Below, piece after piece: positions 9,147 to 19,869 of a stretch of DNA of 64,000 bases. Within the stretch, counting starts at the first letter, position 1. The number at the start of each line of letters is the position of its first letter. The position numbers and the translations under genes are program-made. A model generated the notes under the pieces. That model searched no databases. It was not told where the DNA came from and was given only the letters and a program-made list of their open reading frames with translations. The stretch comes from Sphingomicrobium marinum (lineage in GTDB: Bacteria > Pseudomonadota > Alphaproteobacteria > Sphingomonadales > Sphingomonadaceae): contig NZ_JANPVQ010000001.1 of the NCBI RefSeq assembly GCF_026157105.1, positions 923,501 to 987,500 of the forward strand, written 5' to 3'.

Positions 9147-10676
9147 TTAGGCGAACTGCTTGGCGAAAGCGTCGAGCGCGGCGACCAGCTTGGCCTTGGT
9201 GTCGTCCTCGAGCTTCTTGGTCTCGCGGATTTCCTTCAGCACGTCGGCATGCTCGCTCTTCATGAAGCTGAGCATCTGCTCCTCGTAGCGGGTGACGTCC
9301 TCGACCGCGATGTCATCGATATAGCCGCTGGTGCCGGCGAAGATCGAAGCGACCTGGTCTTCCAGCGGCATCGGGTTGAACTGCTTCTGCTTCAAAAGCT
9401 CGGTCAGGCGCGCACCGCGATTAAGCAGCTTCTGCGTCGAGGCGTCGAGGTCCGAGCCGAACTGCGCGAAGGCCGCCATTTCGCGATACTGGGCCAGTTC
9501 GAGCTTGATCGAGCCCGCGACCTTCTTCATCGCCTTGGTCTGCGCGGCCGAACCGACACGGCTGACCGACAGGCCGACCGAAATCGCCGGGCGGATGCCC
9601 TGGTAGAAGAGGTCGGTTTCAAGGAAGATCTGGCCGTCGGTGATCGAGATCACGTTGGTCGGGATGTAGGCCGACACGTCGCCTGCCTGCGTTTCAATGA
9701 TCGGGAGCGCGGTGAGCGAGCCCGAACCATTGTCCTCGTTCATCTTCGCGGCGCGCTCGAGCAAGCGAGAGTGCAGGTAGAAAACGTCGCCCGGATAGGC
9801 TTCGCGGCCCGGCGGACGGCGCAGCAGGAGCGACATCTGACGGTAGGCGACGGCCTGCTTCGACAGATCGTCATAAACGATGACGGCGTGCATGCCGTTG
9901 TCGCGAAAATATTCGCCCATCGCGCAGCCGGTGTAGGGCGCGAGAAACTGCAGCGGAGCGGGCTCTGACGCGGTCGCGGCGACGACGATCGAATATTCCA
10001 TCGCGCCATTTTCTTCGAGCGTCTTGACGAGCTGCGCCACGGTCGAGCGCTTCTGGCCGACGGCGACGTAGATGCAATAGAGCTTTTCGCTCTCGTCATC
10101 GCCCGCATTGACGTGCTTCTGGTTGATGAAGGTGTCAATCGCGACAGCCGACTTGCCAGTCTGGCGATCGCCGATGATCAGTTCGCGCTGGCCGCGGCCG
10201 ACGGGAACGAGCGCGTCCAACGCCTTGAGGCCGGTCTGCACCGGCTCGTGCACCGACTTACGCGGGATGATGCCCGGCGCCTTGACTTCGACGCGGCTAC
10301 GCTCGGTGGCTTCGATCGGGCCCTTGCCGTCGATCGGGTTGCCGAGACCGTCGACCACGCGGCCGAGCAGACCCTTGCCCACCGGCACGTCGACGATTTC
10401 GCCGGTACGCTTGACGGTCGAGCCTTCGGCGACTTCGCGGTCGGAACCGAAGATAACGACGCCGACATTGTCATGTTCGAGGTTGAGCGCCATGCCCTTA
10501 ACGCCGCTTTCGAATTCGACCATTTCACCGGCCTGGACCTTGTCGAGACCGTGGACGCGGGCGATGCCGTCACCAACCGACAGCACGGTACCGATTTCGG
10601 TGACCTTGGCGTCAGCGTCGAAGTTCGCGATCTCGTCGCGGATGACGCGGGAAATTTCTGCGGCGCGGATATCCAT
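9147..10676 (-). CDS. atpA: F1 ATP synthase alpha subunit
   Basis: 509 residues. The P-loop GDRQTGKS is at 169-176 and the arginine-finger segment [10 protein letters not shown] lies in the C-terminal half. The N-terminal [13 protein letters not shown] helix that contacts the delta subunit is present. Full-length non-catalytic nucleotide-binding subunit. It starts five bases after the atpH stop. Confidence 0.98.
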   Translation of the reverse strand: MDIRAAEISRVIRDEIANFDADAKVTEIGTVLSVGDGIARVHGLDKVQAGEMVEFESGVKGMALNLEHDNVGVVIFGSDREVAEGSTVKRTGEIVDVPVGKGLLGRVVDGLGNPIDGKGPIEATERSRVEVKAPGIIPRKSVHEPVQTGLKALDALVPVGRGQRELIIGDRQTGKSAVAIDTFINQKHVNAGDDESEKLYCIYVAVGQKRSTVAQLVKTLEENGAMEYSIVVAATASEPAPLQFLAPYTGCAMGEYFRDNGMHAVIVYDDLSKQAVAYRQMSLLLRRPPGREAYPGDVFYLHSRLLERAAKMNEDNGSGSLTALPIIETQAGDVSAYIPTNVISITDGQIFLETDLFYQGIRPAISVGLSVSRVGSAAQTKAMKKVAGSIKLELAQYREMAAFAQFGSDLDASTQKLLNRGARLTELLKQKQFNPMPLEDQVASIFAGTSGYIDDIAVEDVTRYEEQMLSFMKSEHADVLKEIRETKKLEDDTKAKLVAALDAFAKQFA

Positions 10677-10681
10677 TACAT

Positions 10682-11242
10682 CTAGCCTTTCATCGCCTGG
10701 GCGAGGGAGTTGAGTTTGGTTTTGACGGAAGCATCGATGAGCTCAGAGCCCATCTGGATCCTGATGCCGCCGAGAAGTTCGGGGTCGACCTGGGTGTCCA
10801 GGCTGACGGTGCGGCTGGCACGCGCCGACAGCTTGTCTTTCAAGGTCGCGACTTGCGCGTCGGTCAGCGGGCGGGCGCTGGTAACCTGCGCATGCGCGAC
10901 ATTCTTGTGGTCGGCATAAAGCTGCGCAAACGCATTGAGTGTCGCTTCGAGCTGGTCGAGGCGGCCATTTTCGGCGAGGACGCCGAGGAAATTCTTGGTC
11001 AGCCGGTCGAACTTTGACTGGTCGGCGATGGCACGCACGGCGCGGGCCGCATCGGCGCGACCGATCGACGGATCGCCCGCCAGCGTCTTGAGATCGTCCG
11101 ATTCGGCAAAAGCGGCGCCAAGCGACTCCATGTCGCCGGCGACCGTGTCGACCTTATTTTCGTCTTTTGCGAGGCCGAACAAGGCTGAGGCATAACGCCC
11201 CGCCAGGCTGGCCCGGATACCGCCGCTTTCGCTCACGTTCAC
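10682..11242 (-). CDS. atpH: F1 ATP synthase delta subunit
   Basis: 186 residues, first gene of the operon. N-terminal [10 protein letters not shown] and C-terminal [21 protein letters not shown] are typical delta/OSCP motifs; the subunit joins F1 to the peripheral stalk. The start is a GTG at 11242, with a second in-frame GTG two codons later that has the better spaced GGAG upstream, so the exact N-terminus is uncertain by two residues. Confidence 0.95.
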   Translation of the reverse strand: MNVSESGGIRASLAGRYASALFGLAKDENKVDTVAGDMESLGAAFAESDDLKTLAGDPSIGRADAARAVRAIADQSKFDRLTKNFLGVLAENGRLDQLEATLNAFAQLYADHKNVAHAQVTSARPLTDAQVATLKDKLSARASRTVSLDTQVDPELLGGIRIQMGSELIDASVKTKLNSLAQAMKG

Positions 11243-11469
11243 CTAGCTCCGGTGCAAAGTCATTGTCCCATTTTCGTAAAGCGGGGCGCCACGAAAAAAA
11301 CCGTGCGCCCCCATGGGTTGGCGCGCCTCTAGCAAGGGGTGGCAGAGGATGCAAGGCGCTGTCTTCGCTCTGACGGGGCAGGGCTGGAAAAGCGTCATTT
11401 CTCTGGCCGCCTATGGCCATCCGCACGGGCTTGCGGGTCCCCACGAATCGACTAGGACTGGTGCGGGTC

Positions 11470-12273
11470 ATGTCCCGACTTCCCGCCTTGGCGCGCAGCG
11501 CCATATTTGTCCTCGCTTTCGGCTTTGCAGGTGCGCTTATCATGCTCTTCGCTCTCCAGCGCCAGATGATCTATCCCGGCACCGGCCCCGATGACGGCAG
11601 CTGGAATGCACCGCCGCCAGGCTATGAAACGGTCGAGCTTCATACCGCTGACAAGCTTGCGCTTCGCGCGCTTTACCGGGCGCCCAAGCCCGGCGGCAAA
11701 GTGCTGATCTTCTTCCACGGCAATGGCGATAGCGCGCTAAACAGCGCCTTCAGCTTGGCGCCAGTGCTTGGCGAGGCGGACGGCGCGTTGATGATGTCGT
11801 ATCGCGGCTATGCCGGAAATCCGGGGCAACCGAGCGAAGAGGGTCTCTATGCCGATGCCGACGCCGGGCTGGCCTATCTGCGATCTCGGGGCATCGAAGA
11901 CAGCCGCATTGTCATCGGGGGATTTTCGCTGGGGACCGGCGTTGCCAGCCAGCTTGCCACGAAGGGTGAGTTTGCCGGCCTCTTGCTCATCGCGCCATTC
12001 ACCGCTTTGTCCGATGTCGCCGCCGAACATTTTCCGTGGGTGCCCACGAGCCTCTTGATGCGCGACCGCTACCTGACACGAGATCGGCTTAAAACTGGCG
12101 CGCCCTTGTTGATCGTGCACGGCAAGCGCGACGGCATCATTCCCGTCAGCCACGCGCGGCGACTGGCAAAATTACGCGACGATGCGCGGCTCGAACTGTT
12201 CGACAACGCCACCCACAACGATGTGAGCGCCATCGCAAGCCAGACCATGCGCGACTGGATGGCCGGGCTCTAG
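11470..12273 (+). CDS. Membrane-anchored alpha/beta hydrolase (BEM46/YfhR-like)
   Basis: 267 residues from the ATG at 11470 (MSRLPALARS). A single N-terminal hydrophobic helix is followed by an alpha/beta hydrolase domain: oxyanion segment FFHGNGDS, nucleophile elbow GFSLGTG (the Ser), an acid near HGKRDGIIP, and His in THNDVS. This matches serine hydrolases of the BEM46/YfhR group, membrane-anchored with the catalytic domain outside the span. Substrate unknown. An upstream ATG at 11413 lacks a ribosome-binding site. Tail-to-tail overlap of four bases with the GNAT gene. Confidence 0.75.
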   Translation: MSRLPALARSAIFVLAFGFAGALIMLFALQRQMIYPGTGPDDGSWNAPPPGYETVELHTADKLALRALYRAPKPGGKVLIFFHGNGDSALNSAFSLAPVLGEADGALMMSYRGYAGNPGQPSEEGLYADADAGLAYLRSRGIEDSRIVIGGFSLGTGVASQLATKGEFAGLLLIAPFTALSDVAAEHFPWVPTSLLMRDRYLTRDRLKTGAPLLIVHGKRDGIIPVSHARRLAKLRDDARLELFDNATHNDVSAIASQTMRDWMAGL

Positions 12274-12779
12274 GCCGCCCAGCGCGGCTCCAGCACCAAT
12301 CGATAGAACAAGGTGAATTCGTTGGGGCGATAGTCACCGAAGGGACCGCATTCGTCGAACCCGGCCTTGCGGTAGAGGTGGTTCGCGGCGTCGAAGGCGG
12401 CGCTGTTGCCGGTCTCTAGATGCAATCGCCGCATGCCCATGCGCCATGCCTGGTCGCGGAGGTGATCGAGCATGGCGCGCCCGACACCGCGCCCCAGCGC
12501 TTCGGGATGCGTCCGCATCGACTTGATCTCGCCGCTGGTGGCATCGAGCCGCTTGAGCGCCCCCACGCCGAGCAGGATGCCCTGTTCTTCGCGTAGCGTG
12601 AAAAAGCGGATCGAGGGTTCGGCCAGCCCCTCGCGCGCCAGCACATGGCAGGCCGACGGCGGCGAGCCCGCGCGCATCTCGCGGAAATGAAGGTCGAGCA
12701 GATCGCCGACATCGCCGCGATCGAGTTCTCCTTCAGCGAACTGCCAATGCATCATCATGGGGTGAGAAATAACGGTCAT
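12270..12779 (-). CDS. GNAT-family N-acetyltransferase
   Basis: About 169 residues from the ATG at 12779. It has the GNAT core: GVGALKRL, EIKSMRT (beta4), the acetyl-CoA loop ALGRGVGRAML, and ETGNSAAFDAANHLYRKAGF. The closest family type I recognise is the small GNAT group with SPPSACH near the N-terminus, usually annotated as putative acetyltransferases (YhhY/PhnO-like). Substrate unknown. In-frame starts at 12827 and 12758 are possible. Divergent from the DUF1203 gene. Confidence 0.75.
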   Translation of the reverse strand: MTVISHPMMMHWQFAEGELDRGDVGDLLDLHFREMRAGSPPSACHVLAREGLAEPSIRFFTLREEQGILLGVGALKRLDATSGEIKSMRTHPEALGRGVGRAMLDHLRDQAWRMGMRRLHLETGNSAAFDAANHLYRKAGFDECGPFGDYRPNEFTLFYRLVLEPRWAA

Positions 12780-12870
12780 GCCGCACTGCACAAAGGTGAG
12801 AAATTTACGCATCTGCTTTGACCGCAAGTTTCGGGACGCGCGGCGCGACGTGGCGCGGCATAAATCTCCT

Positions 12871-13332
12871 ATGACCTATCGCATCACCGGCATCGACCCT
12901 GAACCCTACCAGCGCTTCTTCACCATGAGCGATACGGATCTCACCGCCGCTAACGCAGTCGTCATGACAAGCGATGCGCGCGTCGGTTACCCATGCCGCG
13001 CTGCGCTCGACGACGTGCCGCCTGAAACGCGGCTCGTGCTGGTCAATCACGTCAGTCATGAAGGTGGGCCCTATGCCGCCAGCCATGCGATCTTCGTTTC
13101 GGAGAATGCCGACCGTGCCGATTATATCGATCGGGTTCCGCCAGCGCTCGACCGACGCATCCTGTCACTTCGTGCGTTCGGCGCCGATGGAATGATGGCG
13201 GATGCTTGTCTGGCGCAGCGGGGCGAGGCGGACCGCGCCATTCGTGCGCTCTTCGAAAATGAAGCCGTCGATCATATCGACGCACATAATGCCATACGCG
13301 GCTGTTTCGCTGCGCGGGTGGAGCGGGCATAG
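12871..13332 (+). CDS. DUF1203-domain protein
   Basis: 153 residues starting MTYRITGIDPEPYQRFF. The layout (early LSD/MSD-like TMSDTDL, DARVGYPCRAALDD, LVLVNHVSH, PYAASHAIFV) fits DUF1203, a small cytoplasmic family of unknown function common in proteobacteria. The frame is open back to 12778 but that leader is low in plausibility. The stop shares one base with the ada start at 13332, so the two are probably cotranscribed. Confidence 0.75.
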   Translation: MTYRITGIDPEPYQRFFTMSDTDLTAANAVVMTSDARVGYPCRAALDDVPPETRLVLVNHVSHEGGPYAASHAIFVSENADRADYIDRVPPALDRRILSLRAFGADGMMADACLAQRGEADRAIRALFENEAVDHIDAHNAIRGCFAARVERA

Positions 13333-14378
13333 TGGCAATGATGCAACCAATAGCGATCGATGATGATGCGGCATGGCAGGCAGTGAAAGAACGCGACCGG
13401 CGGTTCGACGGCCGCTTCGTGACCGGCGTGCTGACCACCGGCATCTATTGCCGCCCGTCGTGCGCAGCGCGCCATCCCAAGCGCGAGAATGTGCGCTTCT
13501 TCCATGACGGCGCGGCGGCGCGCGGCGCGGGTCTGCGCCCCTGCAAGCGCTGTCTGCCCGATAATGTCGCGCCCGATGAAGACGCCGTCGCTGCCGCAGT
13601 GAAGCGCCTCGATGCCGGTCCCGCGACGCTGGAGGAACTTGCCAAACTGACGGGCTATTCGCCGACCCATTTCCAGCGCGTCTTCAAGCGCGCGATGGGC
13701 GTCTCGCCTGCTGCCTATGCACGGGCCCGCCGGTCGGCGCGGGCAACGCAATCGCTCGAACAGGAAGGCAAGGTCACCGATGCCATATATGACGCAGGCT
13801 ACGACGCTCCCAGCCGCTTCTATGCCGATGCACAGCGGCTCGGCATGACGCCGTCAGCCTGGAAGAAGGGCGGGGCAGGGGTCACTATCCGCTACGCCGT
13901 CGTCGACAGCGCGCTCGGACCGATGTTGGTCGCTGCCACCGACAAGGGCATTTGCCGTCTAAGCTTCGATGAAGACGAAGCAGCGCTCTCAAAACGCTTT
14001 CCCAATGCCAAAATTGTCGCCGATGACGGCACGATCGCGGACTGGGTCGAGGGCGCCGTGCAGGCGGTCGAAGCACCGCTTGCCATGCCCGACCTTCCGC
14101 TCGACGTGGCCGGCACCGCTTTCCAGGAAGCGGTTTGGCAGGAGTTGAAGAAGATCCCGCCCGGCGAAACGCGCAGCTATGCCGATATCGCCGCCGCGGT
14201 GGGCAAGCCCGATGCGGTGCGCGCCGCGGGTAGCGCCAACGGCGCCAACAATGTCGCCGTCCTCATCCCGTGCCACCGCGTCGTTCGGTCTGATGGCAGC
14301 CTCGGAGGCTATGCCTACGGGCTGGAACGCAAGCGCACGCTGCTCGACAAGGAAAGCGGCAAGCGGACGCTGCTCTAG
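13332..14378 (+). CDS. ada: Ada: methylation-responsive regulator and O6-methylguanine-DNA methyltransferase
   Basis: 348 residues, three domains. The N-terminal Ada zinc domain has Cys40, Cys44, Cys71 and Cys74 (YCRPSC and PCKRC); Cys40 is the expected acceptor of methyl groups from phosphotriesters. An AraC-type helix-turn-helix follows ([19 protein letters not shown]). The C-terminal MGMT domain has the active site PCHRV with Cys314. It repairs O6-methylguanine and, when methylated, activates alkylation-response genes. Start is a GTG with GGAG nine bases upstream; ATG codons at 13338 and 13341 are alternatives. Convergent and four-base overlapping with the photolyase gene. Confidence 0.93.
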   Translation: MAMMQPIAIDDDAAWQAVKERDRRFDGRFVTGVLTTGIYCRPSCAARHPKRENVRFFHDGAAARGAGLRPCKRCLPDNVAPDEDAVAAAVKRLDAGPATLEELAKLTGYSPTHFQRVFKRAMGVSPAAYARARRSARATQSLEQEGKVTDAIYDAGYDAPSRFYADAQRLGMTPSAWKKGGAGVTIRYAVVDSALGPMLVAATDKGICRLSFDEDEAALSKRFPNAKIVADDGTIADWVEGAVQAVEAPLAMPDLPLDVAGTAFQEAVWQELKKIPPGETRSYADIAAAVGKPDAVRAAGSANGANNVAVLIPCHRVVRSDGSLGGYAYGLERKRTLLDKESGKRTLL

Positions 14379-15925
14379 TTGCGTGCCCAGCCTTCCTTGG
14401 CAGGCTCCAGCGTCTCAAGAAATGCGTCGGCGCTGCTCCGATATTCGTCCTTGCGATCGTCCTTCATGCGATCCCAGGTCGAATAGACGCGGCCAAGGCG
14501 GTGGTTATTCCCCAGCTTGCCGCGGTTGCGATCGAGAAAGTGCCAATAGAGCGCGTTGAAGGGGCAGGCGTTCTCGCCCGTCTTTTTCTTCACGTCGTAG
14601 CGGCACTTGTTGCAATAATTGCTCATCTTGTTGATGTAGTTACCGCTCGCGCAATAGGGCTTGGACGCCATGCCTCCGCCATCGGCGAATAGCGCCATGC
14701 CAACGACATTGGGCATCTCCACCCATTCGTAGGCATCGCCGTAGACCACCAGGAACCAGTCCTGCACCGCCTTGGGGTCGACGCCGGCAAGGAGGGCGAA
14801 ATTGCCCAGCACCATCAACCGCTGGATATGGTGCGCGTAGGCATGTTCGCGCGTCGAGCGCACCGCTTCCTTGAGACACAGCATGTCAGTGTCGCCGGTC
14901 CAGTAAAATTCGGGGAGGCCGCGCTGGTGATCGAAGAAATTCTCGTCGCCATAGCCGCGGCCCTCCCACCAGTAGACGCCGCGAATATATTCGCGCCAGC
15001 CGATGATCTGACGAATGAAGCCTTCAACGGCCTCGATCGGCGCCTTGCCGTCCTCGTAGCGCCGTTCAGCGCGCTGGCAGACATATAGCGGATCGAGCAG
15101 CCCAAGGTTGATCGAGGTGGAAAGCAAGGCGTGGTTGAGGAAATCTTCGCCCACCAGCATGGCGTCCTGCGTTGCCCCGAAACAGGGGAGGCGGTGATCT
15201 AGGAAGTGTTCGAGCGCTTTCTTCGCGTCCTCTGCCGTGACGGGCCAGCCAAAGCTCTCGAGGGTGCCGAAATGGTCGCCGAAGCGGTCTTCGACCAGCT
15301 TCATCACCTTCTCGGTGATGGCGTCGGGCTCGAAGAACGGTCGGTCTGGAAAGTCGGTGTCAGGATCGGCGCTGCCGCGATTTTCCTGGTCGAAGTTCCA
15401 GCGGCCTTGCACCGGGTCATCGCCATCCATCAGCAGGCCGGTCTTGCGCCGCATGTCGCGGTAGAAATATTCCATCCGCAGGCCCTCGCGCCCCTGCGCC
15501 CAGGCAAAGAATTCATCGAGGGTAGCGACGAAACGCGTATCGGGCAGGATATCGACGGGCAGGTCGAACTGGTCCGACCAGGTTTCGATCTCGTCAGCGA
15601 CGCGGAATTCACCGGCTTCGACGATGCGGATTTTTTCGACCTCGTGGCGGTCCAGGGCGCGCGCCACCTCGCCGGTAAAGCTGCCCGAATTCTCTTCGTC
15701 GTCGAGCGTCACGTAATCGACGGAAAAACCGCGCTCCTCCAGCTCGGCGGCAAAGTGCCGCATCGCCGAAAAAATGAGCGCGATCTTCTGTTTATGATGT
15801 TTGACGTAGGTGGCCTCGTCCCACACCTCCATCATCAGGACAGTGGTGGCGGACGGATCCTGGTCGCCCAGCGAGGCGAGGTCGTGGCTGAGCTGGTCGC
15901 CAAGGACGGGGACGAGGATAGTCAT
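14375..15925 (-). CDS. phrB: Fe-S cryptochrome/photolyase, PhrB-type (6-4) photolyase
   Basis: 516 residues. It begins [13 protein letters not shown], typical of the prokaryotic Fe-S (FeS-BCP) group rather than class I photolyases. Four cysteines that would hold the 4Fe-4S cluster are at 350, 438, 441 and 454, the same numbering I recall for Agrobacterium PhrB. The family binds FAD and a lumazine antenna and repairs (6-4) photoproducts using blue light. Next to ada, it makes a small DNA-repair neighbourhood, although the two genes are convergent. Confidence 0.9.
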   Translation of the reverse strand: MTILVPVLGDQLSHDLASLGDQDPSATTVLMMEVWDEATYVKHHKQKIALIFSAMRHFAAELEERGFSVDYVTLDDEENSGSFTGEVARALDRHEVEKIRIVEAGEFRVADEIETWSDQFDLPVDILPDTRFVATLDEFFAWAQGREGLRMEYFYRDMRRKTGLLMDGDDPVQGRWNFDQENRGSADPDTDFPDRPFFEPDAITEKVMKLVEDRFGDHFGTLESFGWPVTAEDAKKALEHFLDHRLPCFGATQDAMLVGEDFLNHALLSTSINLGLLDPLYVCQRAERRYEDGKAPIEAVEGFIRQIIGWREYIRGVYWWEGRGYGDENFFDHQRGLPEFYWTGDTDMLCLKEAVRSTREHAYAHHIQRLMVLGNFALLAGVDPKAVQDWFLVVYGDAYEWVEMPNVVGMALFADGGGMASKPYCASGNYINKMSNYCNKCRYDVKKKTGENACPFNALYWHFLDRNRGKLGNNHRLGRVYSTWDRMKDDRKDEYRSSADAFLETLEPAKEGWARN

Positions 15926-15977
15926 CCCCGTCCCAACGTCTCAACCTTGAAAAGTTGCCGTCAGCAGGATCGGCAGA

Positions 15978-17591
15978 CTAGCTGTCTTCCTCTTCCTGCT
16001 CGCGCTCCCACTCCCACTTGCGATACTGTTCCTCGATCATGGCGAGACCTTCTTCTTCCTCGCCATTGCGCAGCTTCTCCATCGCTTCGCGCAGGGTGCC
16101 GAGATCTTCGTTGCCATGCGGTGCAAAGACGATCGGGGTCATCAGGTCGGCGGCCAGGCCGGCCTTTCCTTCGCTGGCAAGCTGGCGCACCAGCGTCGAA
16201 CGGATCCCGATGTCGTAGGGTGCCATCACGTAAGCTGTTTCGAGCGCCACGAGCGCCTGGTTCGACGGTGCTTCGTCGGCATCCTTGAAGCTTTGATAAT
16301 ATTCGAACAACGGCAGCGGATCGTGCTTGTCGGCAGCATAGGCGTCGAGGAAGTGCGCGCGCGCCTCTTCGAACTTGGCCGCGCCCGAACCGGCATTGTC
16401 GTCATGCAGGTCTTCGGCCTGCGCCGCGTCGATCCGGCCGAGGTAAAGATGCGCCTTTGAATGCATCGGGTCGATTTCGAGAGCGCGCTGGGCGGCGCGT
16501 TCGGCGGCGACATAATCCTTGGCGTCAAATTCGGCTTCGGCGACTGTCATCGCAACGATGATGCTGTCAGAAGACAGGTTGGCCTTACCGCGCAAAGCCG
16601 ACTGGATGTTTTTCGCTTCGTCCTCGTCGACACCGCGCCAGGAACGCATGCGATATTCGATTACGTCTTCTTCGGCGTCGGTAAGCTTGCGGACGGTGAC
16701 CTCGGGTTCCTGGAATTCGGCCGGTTTCACGTTGTAGCCGGGCAGGTCGCCCTTGAGATGGCGTTGGACATCACGGTTCAGCTTGTCGAGATCGCCGAAG
16801 GCTGCCTTGGCCGCGTCCATGCTGGCTTCGCCCTTCTGAATGCGCGCCAGGTAATTTTCCAGCTGGCCCTTGCGCTCCTCCGAAAACGTCAGGTGATGGA
16901 TGAGCAACCAGCCGAATGCATACCAGCCCGCCTGGTCGAGGCCGGTAAGCTTGCGATCGGTCTCGAACATCTTTTCCACGTGGTAGCTCGGCCCACGCTT
17001 GAGGAAATCGCTGCGATATTGCGGCGGGTTGCCAAGATGGAAGCTGCCATCCTCGAGGAAGTCGGTCTGACCGTAGAACTCGGCAAACCCTTCGACATAC
17101 CAGCTCGGGTAGGTCGCCGGAAAATGCTGCAGCATGAAGCTGTGTACATATTCGTGCTTGAGAACGCTGACGGGATCGAGCTTGGTATCGCTCTTGATCA
17201 TTCGTCGGCTGCCATGCGACCGACGGATGCCGTCACCGCGGATCGGCGAATAGGCGACGGGATTACCCGCGCGCGGGATGTAGAAGCCGCGAACGCCAGC
17301 GGCACGAACCCCGGTGGCAAGCTTGGCAATGTCGTTGCCATCGCCCCAATGGAACACGGTGACGCGCTGGGCGTCGCTCTTCGCCGGATCGAAGGGAATG
17401 TTCTGCGTGATGCGCATGGCGCGGTCGAAGCGCTCCATCAGCTCGGCGAATTCGACGGCCTGATCCTGCTTGGCAACCGAATAGACGACGAACTGGTCGG
17501 TCTTGATCTCATACCAGTCGGCAAAGGCCGGACTGGCCATCGCCATGGTCGCCGCACCGGCAACGAGCGCGGACTTCAGAAACTTATTCAC
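15978..17591 (-). CDS. Exported HExxH metallopeptidase-like protein with TPR repeats
   Basis: 537 residues from a GTG at 17591. Signal peptide at 1-24 (cleavage after SPAFA). Then a DUF1570/peptidase-MA-like domain with HEYVH at 146-150 and a downstream Glu in VEGFAEFYG (Glu167), the gluzincin zinc-binding pattern. The C-terminal half is helical with TPR-like units (AAERAAQRALEIDP, KAHLYLGRID) and an acidic tail. Probably a periplasmic zinc peptidase or a protein of that fold; substrate unknown. A longer frame from 17633 exists but would bury the signal peptide behind a polar leader. Confidence 0.7.
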   Translation of the reverse strand: MNKFLKSALVAGAATMAMASPAFADWYEIKTDQFVVYSVAKQDQAVEFAELMERFDRAMRITQNIPFDPAKSDAQRVTVFHWGDGNDIAKLATGVRAAGVRGFYIPRAGNPVAYSPIRGDGIRRSHGSRRMIKSDTKLDPVSVLKHEYVHSFMLQHFPATYPSWYVEGFAEFYGQTDFLEDGSFHLGNPPQYRSDFLKRGPSYHVEKMFETDRKLTGLDQAGWYAFGWLLIHHLTFSEERKGQLENYLARIQKGEASMDAAKAAFGDLDKLNRDVQRHLKGDLPGYNVKPAEFQEPEVTVRKLTDAEEDVIEYRMRSWRGVDEDEAKNIQSALRGKANLSSDSIIVAMTVAEAEFDAKDYVAAERAAQRALEIDPMHSKAHLYLGRIDAAQAEDLHDDNAGSGAAKFEEARAHFLDAYAADKHDPLPLFEYYQSFKDADEAPSNQALVALETAYVMAPYDIGIRSTLVRQLASEGKAGLAADLMTPIVFAPHGNEDLGTLREAMEKLRNGEEEEGLAMIEEQYRKWEWEREQEEEDS

Positions 17592-17596
17592 GCAAA

Positions 17597-17604
17597 CCCT
17601 CCCC
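17597..17604 (-). promoter_or_regulatory. Strong ribosome-binding site deciding a GTG start
   Basis: On the minus strand GGGGAGGG lies five bases before the GTG at 17591. It fixes the start of the metallopeptidase-like gene and places the signal peptide at the very N-terminus. Confidence 0.75.
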
Positions 17605-17709
17605 AGGGAAAAAATTGGATGAGCGTCCTGCATAGCAAAGCAGAAGGCTTTGAAAAGCCCCGCCTTTCGTCACCGTACGACTGTCACCGCGAAGCCACAG
17701 ACTCTTTCG

Positions 17710-19869
17710 TCAAACAAAACTGTACGGATCGACATCCACGCTGACGCGGACCTTGGCGGGCCAATCGAGCGCGCCCAGCCAATCTCGAATCACCGCCTGC
17801 ACGTCCAGCTTGCGCTCGGCATGGACGAGCAGCCGCTGGCGGTGGCGACCGCGCAGCATGGCGAGCGGGGCAGGGGCGGGGCCATACACCGCCATGCCCT
17901 CGATGGTCGGTTTGGCGCGGCCGATTTCGGCGGCGACGCGCTCGGCATCGCCCTGATCTTCGGCGCTCACGATGATGCCGGCGAGGCGGCCGAAAGGCGG
18001 CATTGCGGCGGCGCGGCGGGCCTCCGTCTCGGCTTCGAAGAAAGCGGGTCCATCGCCCGACACCAGCGCCTCGATGACGGGCGCGCTGGGATCGTGGGTT
18101 TGTACCAGCACCCGGCCCGGCTTGTCGCCGCGCCCGGCGCGCCCTGCGACCTGGCTGATCTGCTGGAAACTGCGCTCGGCGGCGCGAAGATCGCCGCCTT
18201 GTAGCCCCAGATCCGCGTCGATCACGCCGACCAGCGTGAGGTTTGGGAAGTGGTATCCCTTCGTCACCAATTGCGTACCGATCACGATATCGATCTCGCC
18301 GGCCTCCATCGCGCGGACGAACTCGGCGGCGCGCGCGGGGCTCCAGATGGTGTCCGAGGTGACGACCGCGGTGCGCGCGTCAGGATACAACTCAGCGACC
18401 TCGTCGGCGATGCGCTCGACCCCGGGCCCGCAAGCGACCAGCGTATCTTCCTCGCCGCATTCGGGGCAGGCCGCGGGCGGCGGCATGACATGCCCGCAAT
18501 GATGGCACGCAAGGCGATGCATCAGCCGGTGTTCGACCATCCAGGCGGTGCAGTTGGGGCACTGGAATCGATGCCCGCAGGTGCGGCACAAGGTGAGCGG
18601 CGCGAAGCCCCGCCGGTTGAGGAAAAGCAAGGTCTGCTCGCCCGCTTCCATGTTGGCGTCGATTTCCTTGATCAGCGACGGCGCGAGCCAGTGCTGCCTG
18701 AGCGGTGGGTCTTGCGTCAGGTCGACCGCGCGGATGTCGGGCATCTGCGCTTCGGCATGTCGCTCGGTCAGCGTGACTTCGGCATAGCGCCCGATTTCGA
18801 CCATGTGCTTGGTCTCGATGGCGGGCGTAGCCGAGGCGAGGATGATCGGGAATTCCTCAAAATGCCCGCGCATCACCGCGACATCGCGGGCGTGATACTG
18901 GACGCCTTCTTCCTGCTTGAAGCTTGCCTCGTGCGCCTCGTCGACCACGATCAGGCCGAGATTGGCATAAGGCAGGAACAGCGAGGAGCGCGCGCCGACC
19001 ACGACCTTGGCCGATCCATCCGCGATCGCCCGCCAGGCGCGGCGACGCTCCGAGGCGCGAAGGTCCGAATGCCAGGCCACCGGTTCGCACCCGAAGCGCT
19101 TGGTGAAGCGCGACAGGAAAGGCTCGGTCAGCGCAATCTCGGGGAGGAGGACGAGGACTTGGCGGTCCTGCCTGAGCGCCTCGGCGACGGCATCGAAATA
19201 GACCTCGGTCTTGCCCGATCCGGTAACGCCGTCGAGCAGGATCGGCTGGAAGCCGTCGCCGATCGCGTCGCGAAGCTGCTTGGCCGCGCCCTCCTGCTCC
19301 TCACTCAGCGTCGGCGGGGCGAAGTCGGGATCGGGGAGCGGGAAGGGCGCATCGGCATCGACCGCGACCGGTTCGAGCGCGGCGACTTTCACCAATCCGC
19401 GAATGACCCCATCCGACACCTCGGCATGGCGGGCGAGTTCGCGCACGCTGCCTTGGCGGCCCTCGAGCTTCTCGATGGCCTGTTCGCGCTGCGGCGTCAT
19501 GCGGTCGGGAACGGTGCCCGTCAGCTTGTATTCGACCAGCTGGCGCGGGGTGGCGAAGGCGGCGCCGGGCAGGATCATGCGCAGCACGCTGGCCAGCGGC
19601 GAAAGATAATAGTCGGCGGTCCACTCGGCGAGGCGGCGCAGTTTTGTAGGAATTGGGGGGACGTCTTCCTTGGACAGGAGCGGGCGGAGGCGATTGTCGC
19701 CGACTTCTTCGGTGGGGAGGCGCTCGGCTTCCCAGACGACGGCGTGCAACTGGCGCGGGCCCAATGGCACCACCACGATATCGCCGGGCGCGACGTCGAG
19801 GCCGTCAGGAACCTTGTAGTCTAGCGGCCCCAATGCCGCATTGAGGGTAACAACGCGGCAGCGTCTCAC
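17710..19869 (-). CDS. priA: Primosomal protein N' (replication restart helicase PriA)
   Basis: 719 residues. N-terminal DNA-binding domain, then a helicase core with P-loop GVTGSGKTE and DEAH box VVDEAHE, and a zinc-binding insert with cysteine pairs CRTC, CPNC, CHHC and CPEC. PriA recognises stalled forks and reloads the replisome. Start is a GTG that overlaps the purC stop (GTGA at 19866-19869), so the two are cotranscribed. Confidence 0.96.
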   Translation of the reverse strand: MRRCRVVTLNAALGPLDYKVPDGLDVAPGDIVVVPLGPRQLHAVVWEAERLPTEEVGDNRLRPLLSKEDVPPIPTKLRRLAEWTADYYLSPLASVLRMILPGAAFATPRQLVEYKLTGTVPDRMTPQREQAIEKLEGRQGSVRELARHAEVSDGVIRGLVKVAALEPVAVDADAPFPLPDPDFAPPTLSEEQEGAAKQLRDAIGDGFQPILLDGVTGSGKTEVYFDAVAEALRQDRQVLVLLPEIALTEPFLSRFTKRFGCEPVAWHSDLRASERRRAWRAIADGSAKVVVGARSSLFLPYANLGLIVVDEAHEASFKQEEGVQYHARDVAVMRGHFEEFPIILASATPAIETKHMVEIGRYAEVTLTERHAEAQMPDIRAVDLTQDPPLRQHWLAPSLIKEIDANMEAGEQTLLFLNRRGFAPLTLCRTCGHRFQCPNCTAWMVEHRLMHRLACHHCGHVMPPPAACPECGEEDTLVACGPGVERIADEVAELYPDARTAVVTSDTIWSPARAAEFVRAMEAGEIDIVIGTQLVTKGYHFPNLTLVGVIDADLGLQGGDLRAAERSFQQISQVAGRAGRGDKPGRVLVQTHDPSAPVIEALVSGDGPAFFEAETEARRAAAMPPFGRLAGIIVSAEDQGDAERVAAEIGRAKPTIEGMAVYGPAPAPLAMLRGRHRQRLLVHAERKLDVQAVIRDWLGALDWPAKVRVSVDVDPYSFV

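Noticed and set aside
17646-17659. Hairpin GGCTTTGAAAAGCC downstream of priA
   Set aside because: Only about six pairs and no proper T-run on the minus strand; too weak to call a terminator.
18250-19824. 524-codon open frame on the plus strand over priA
   Set aside because: Antisense shadow of priA.
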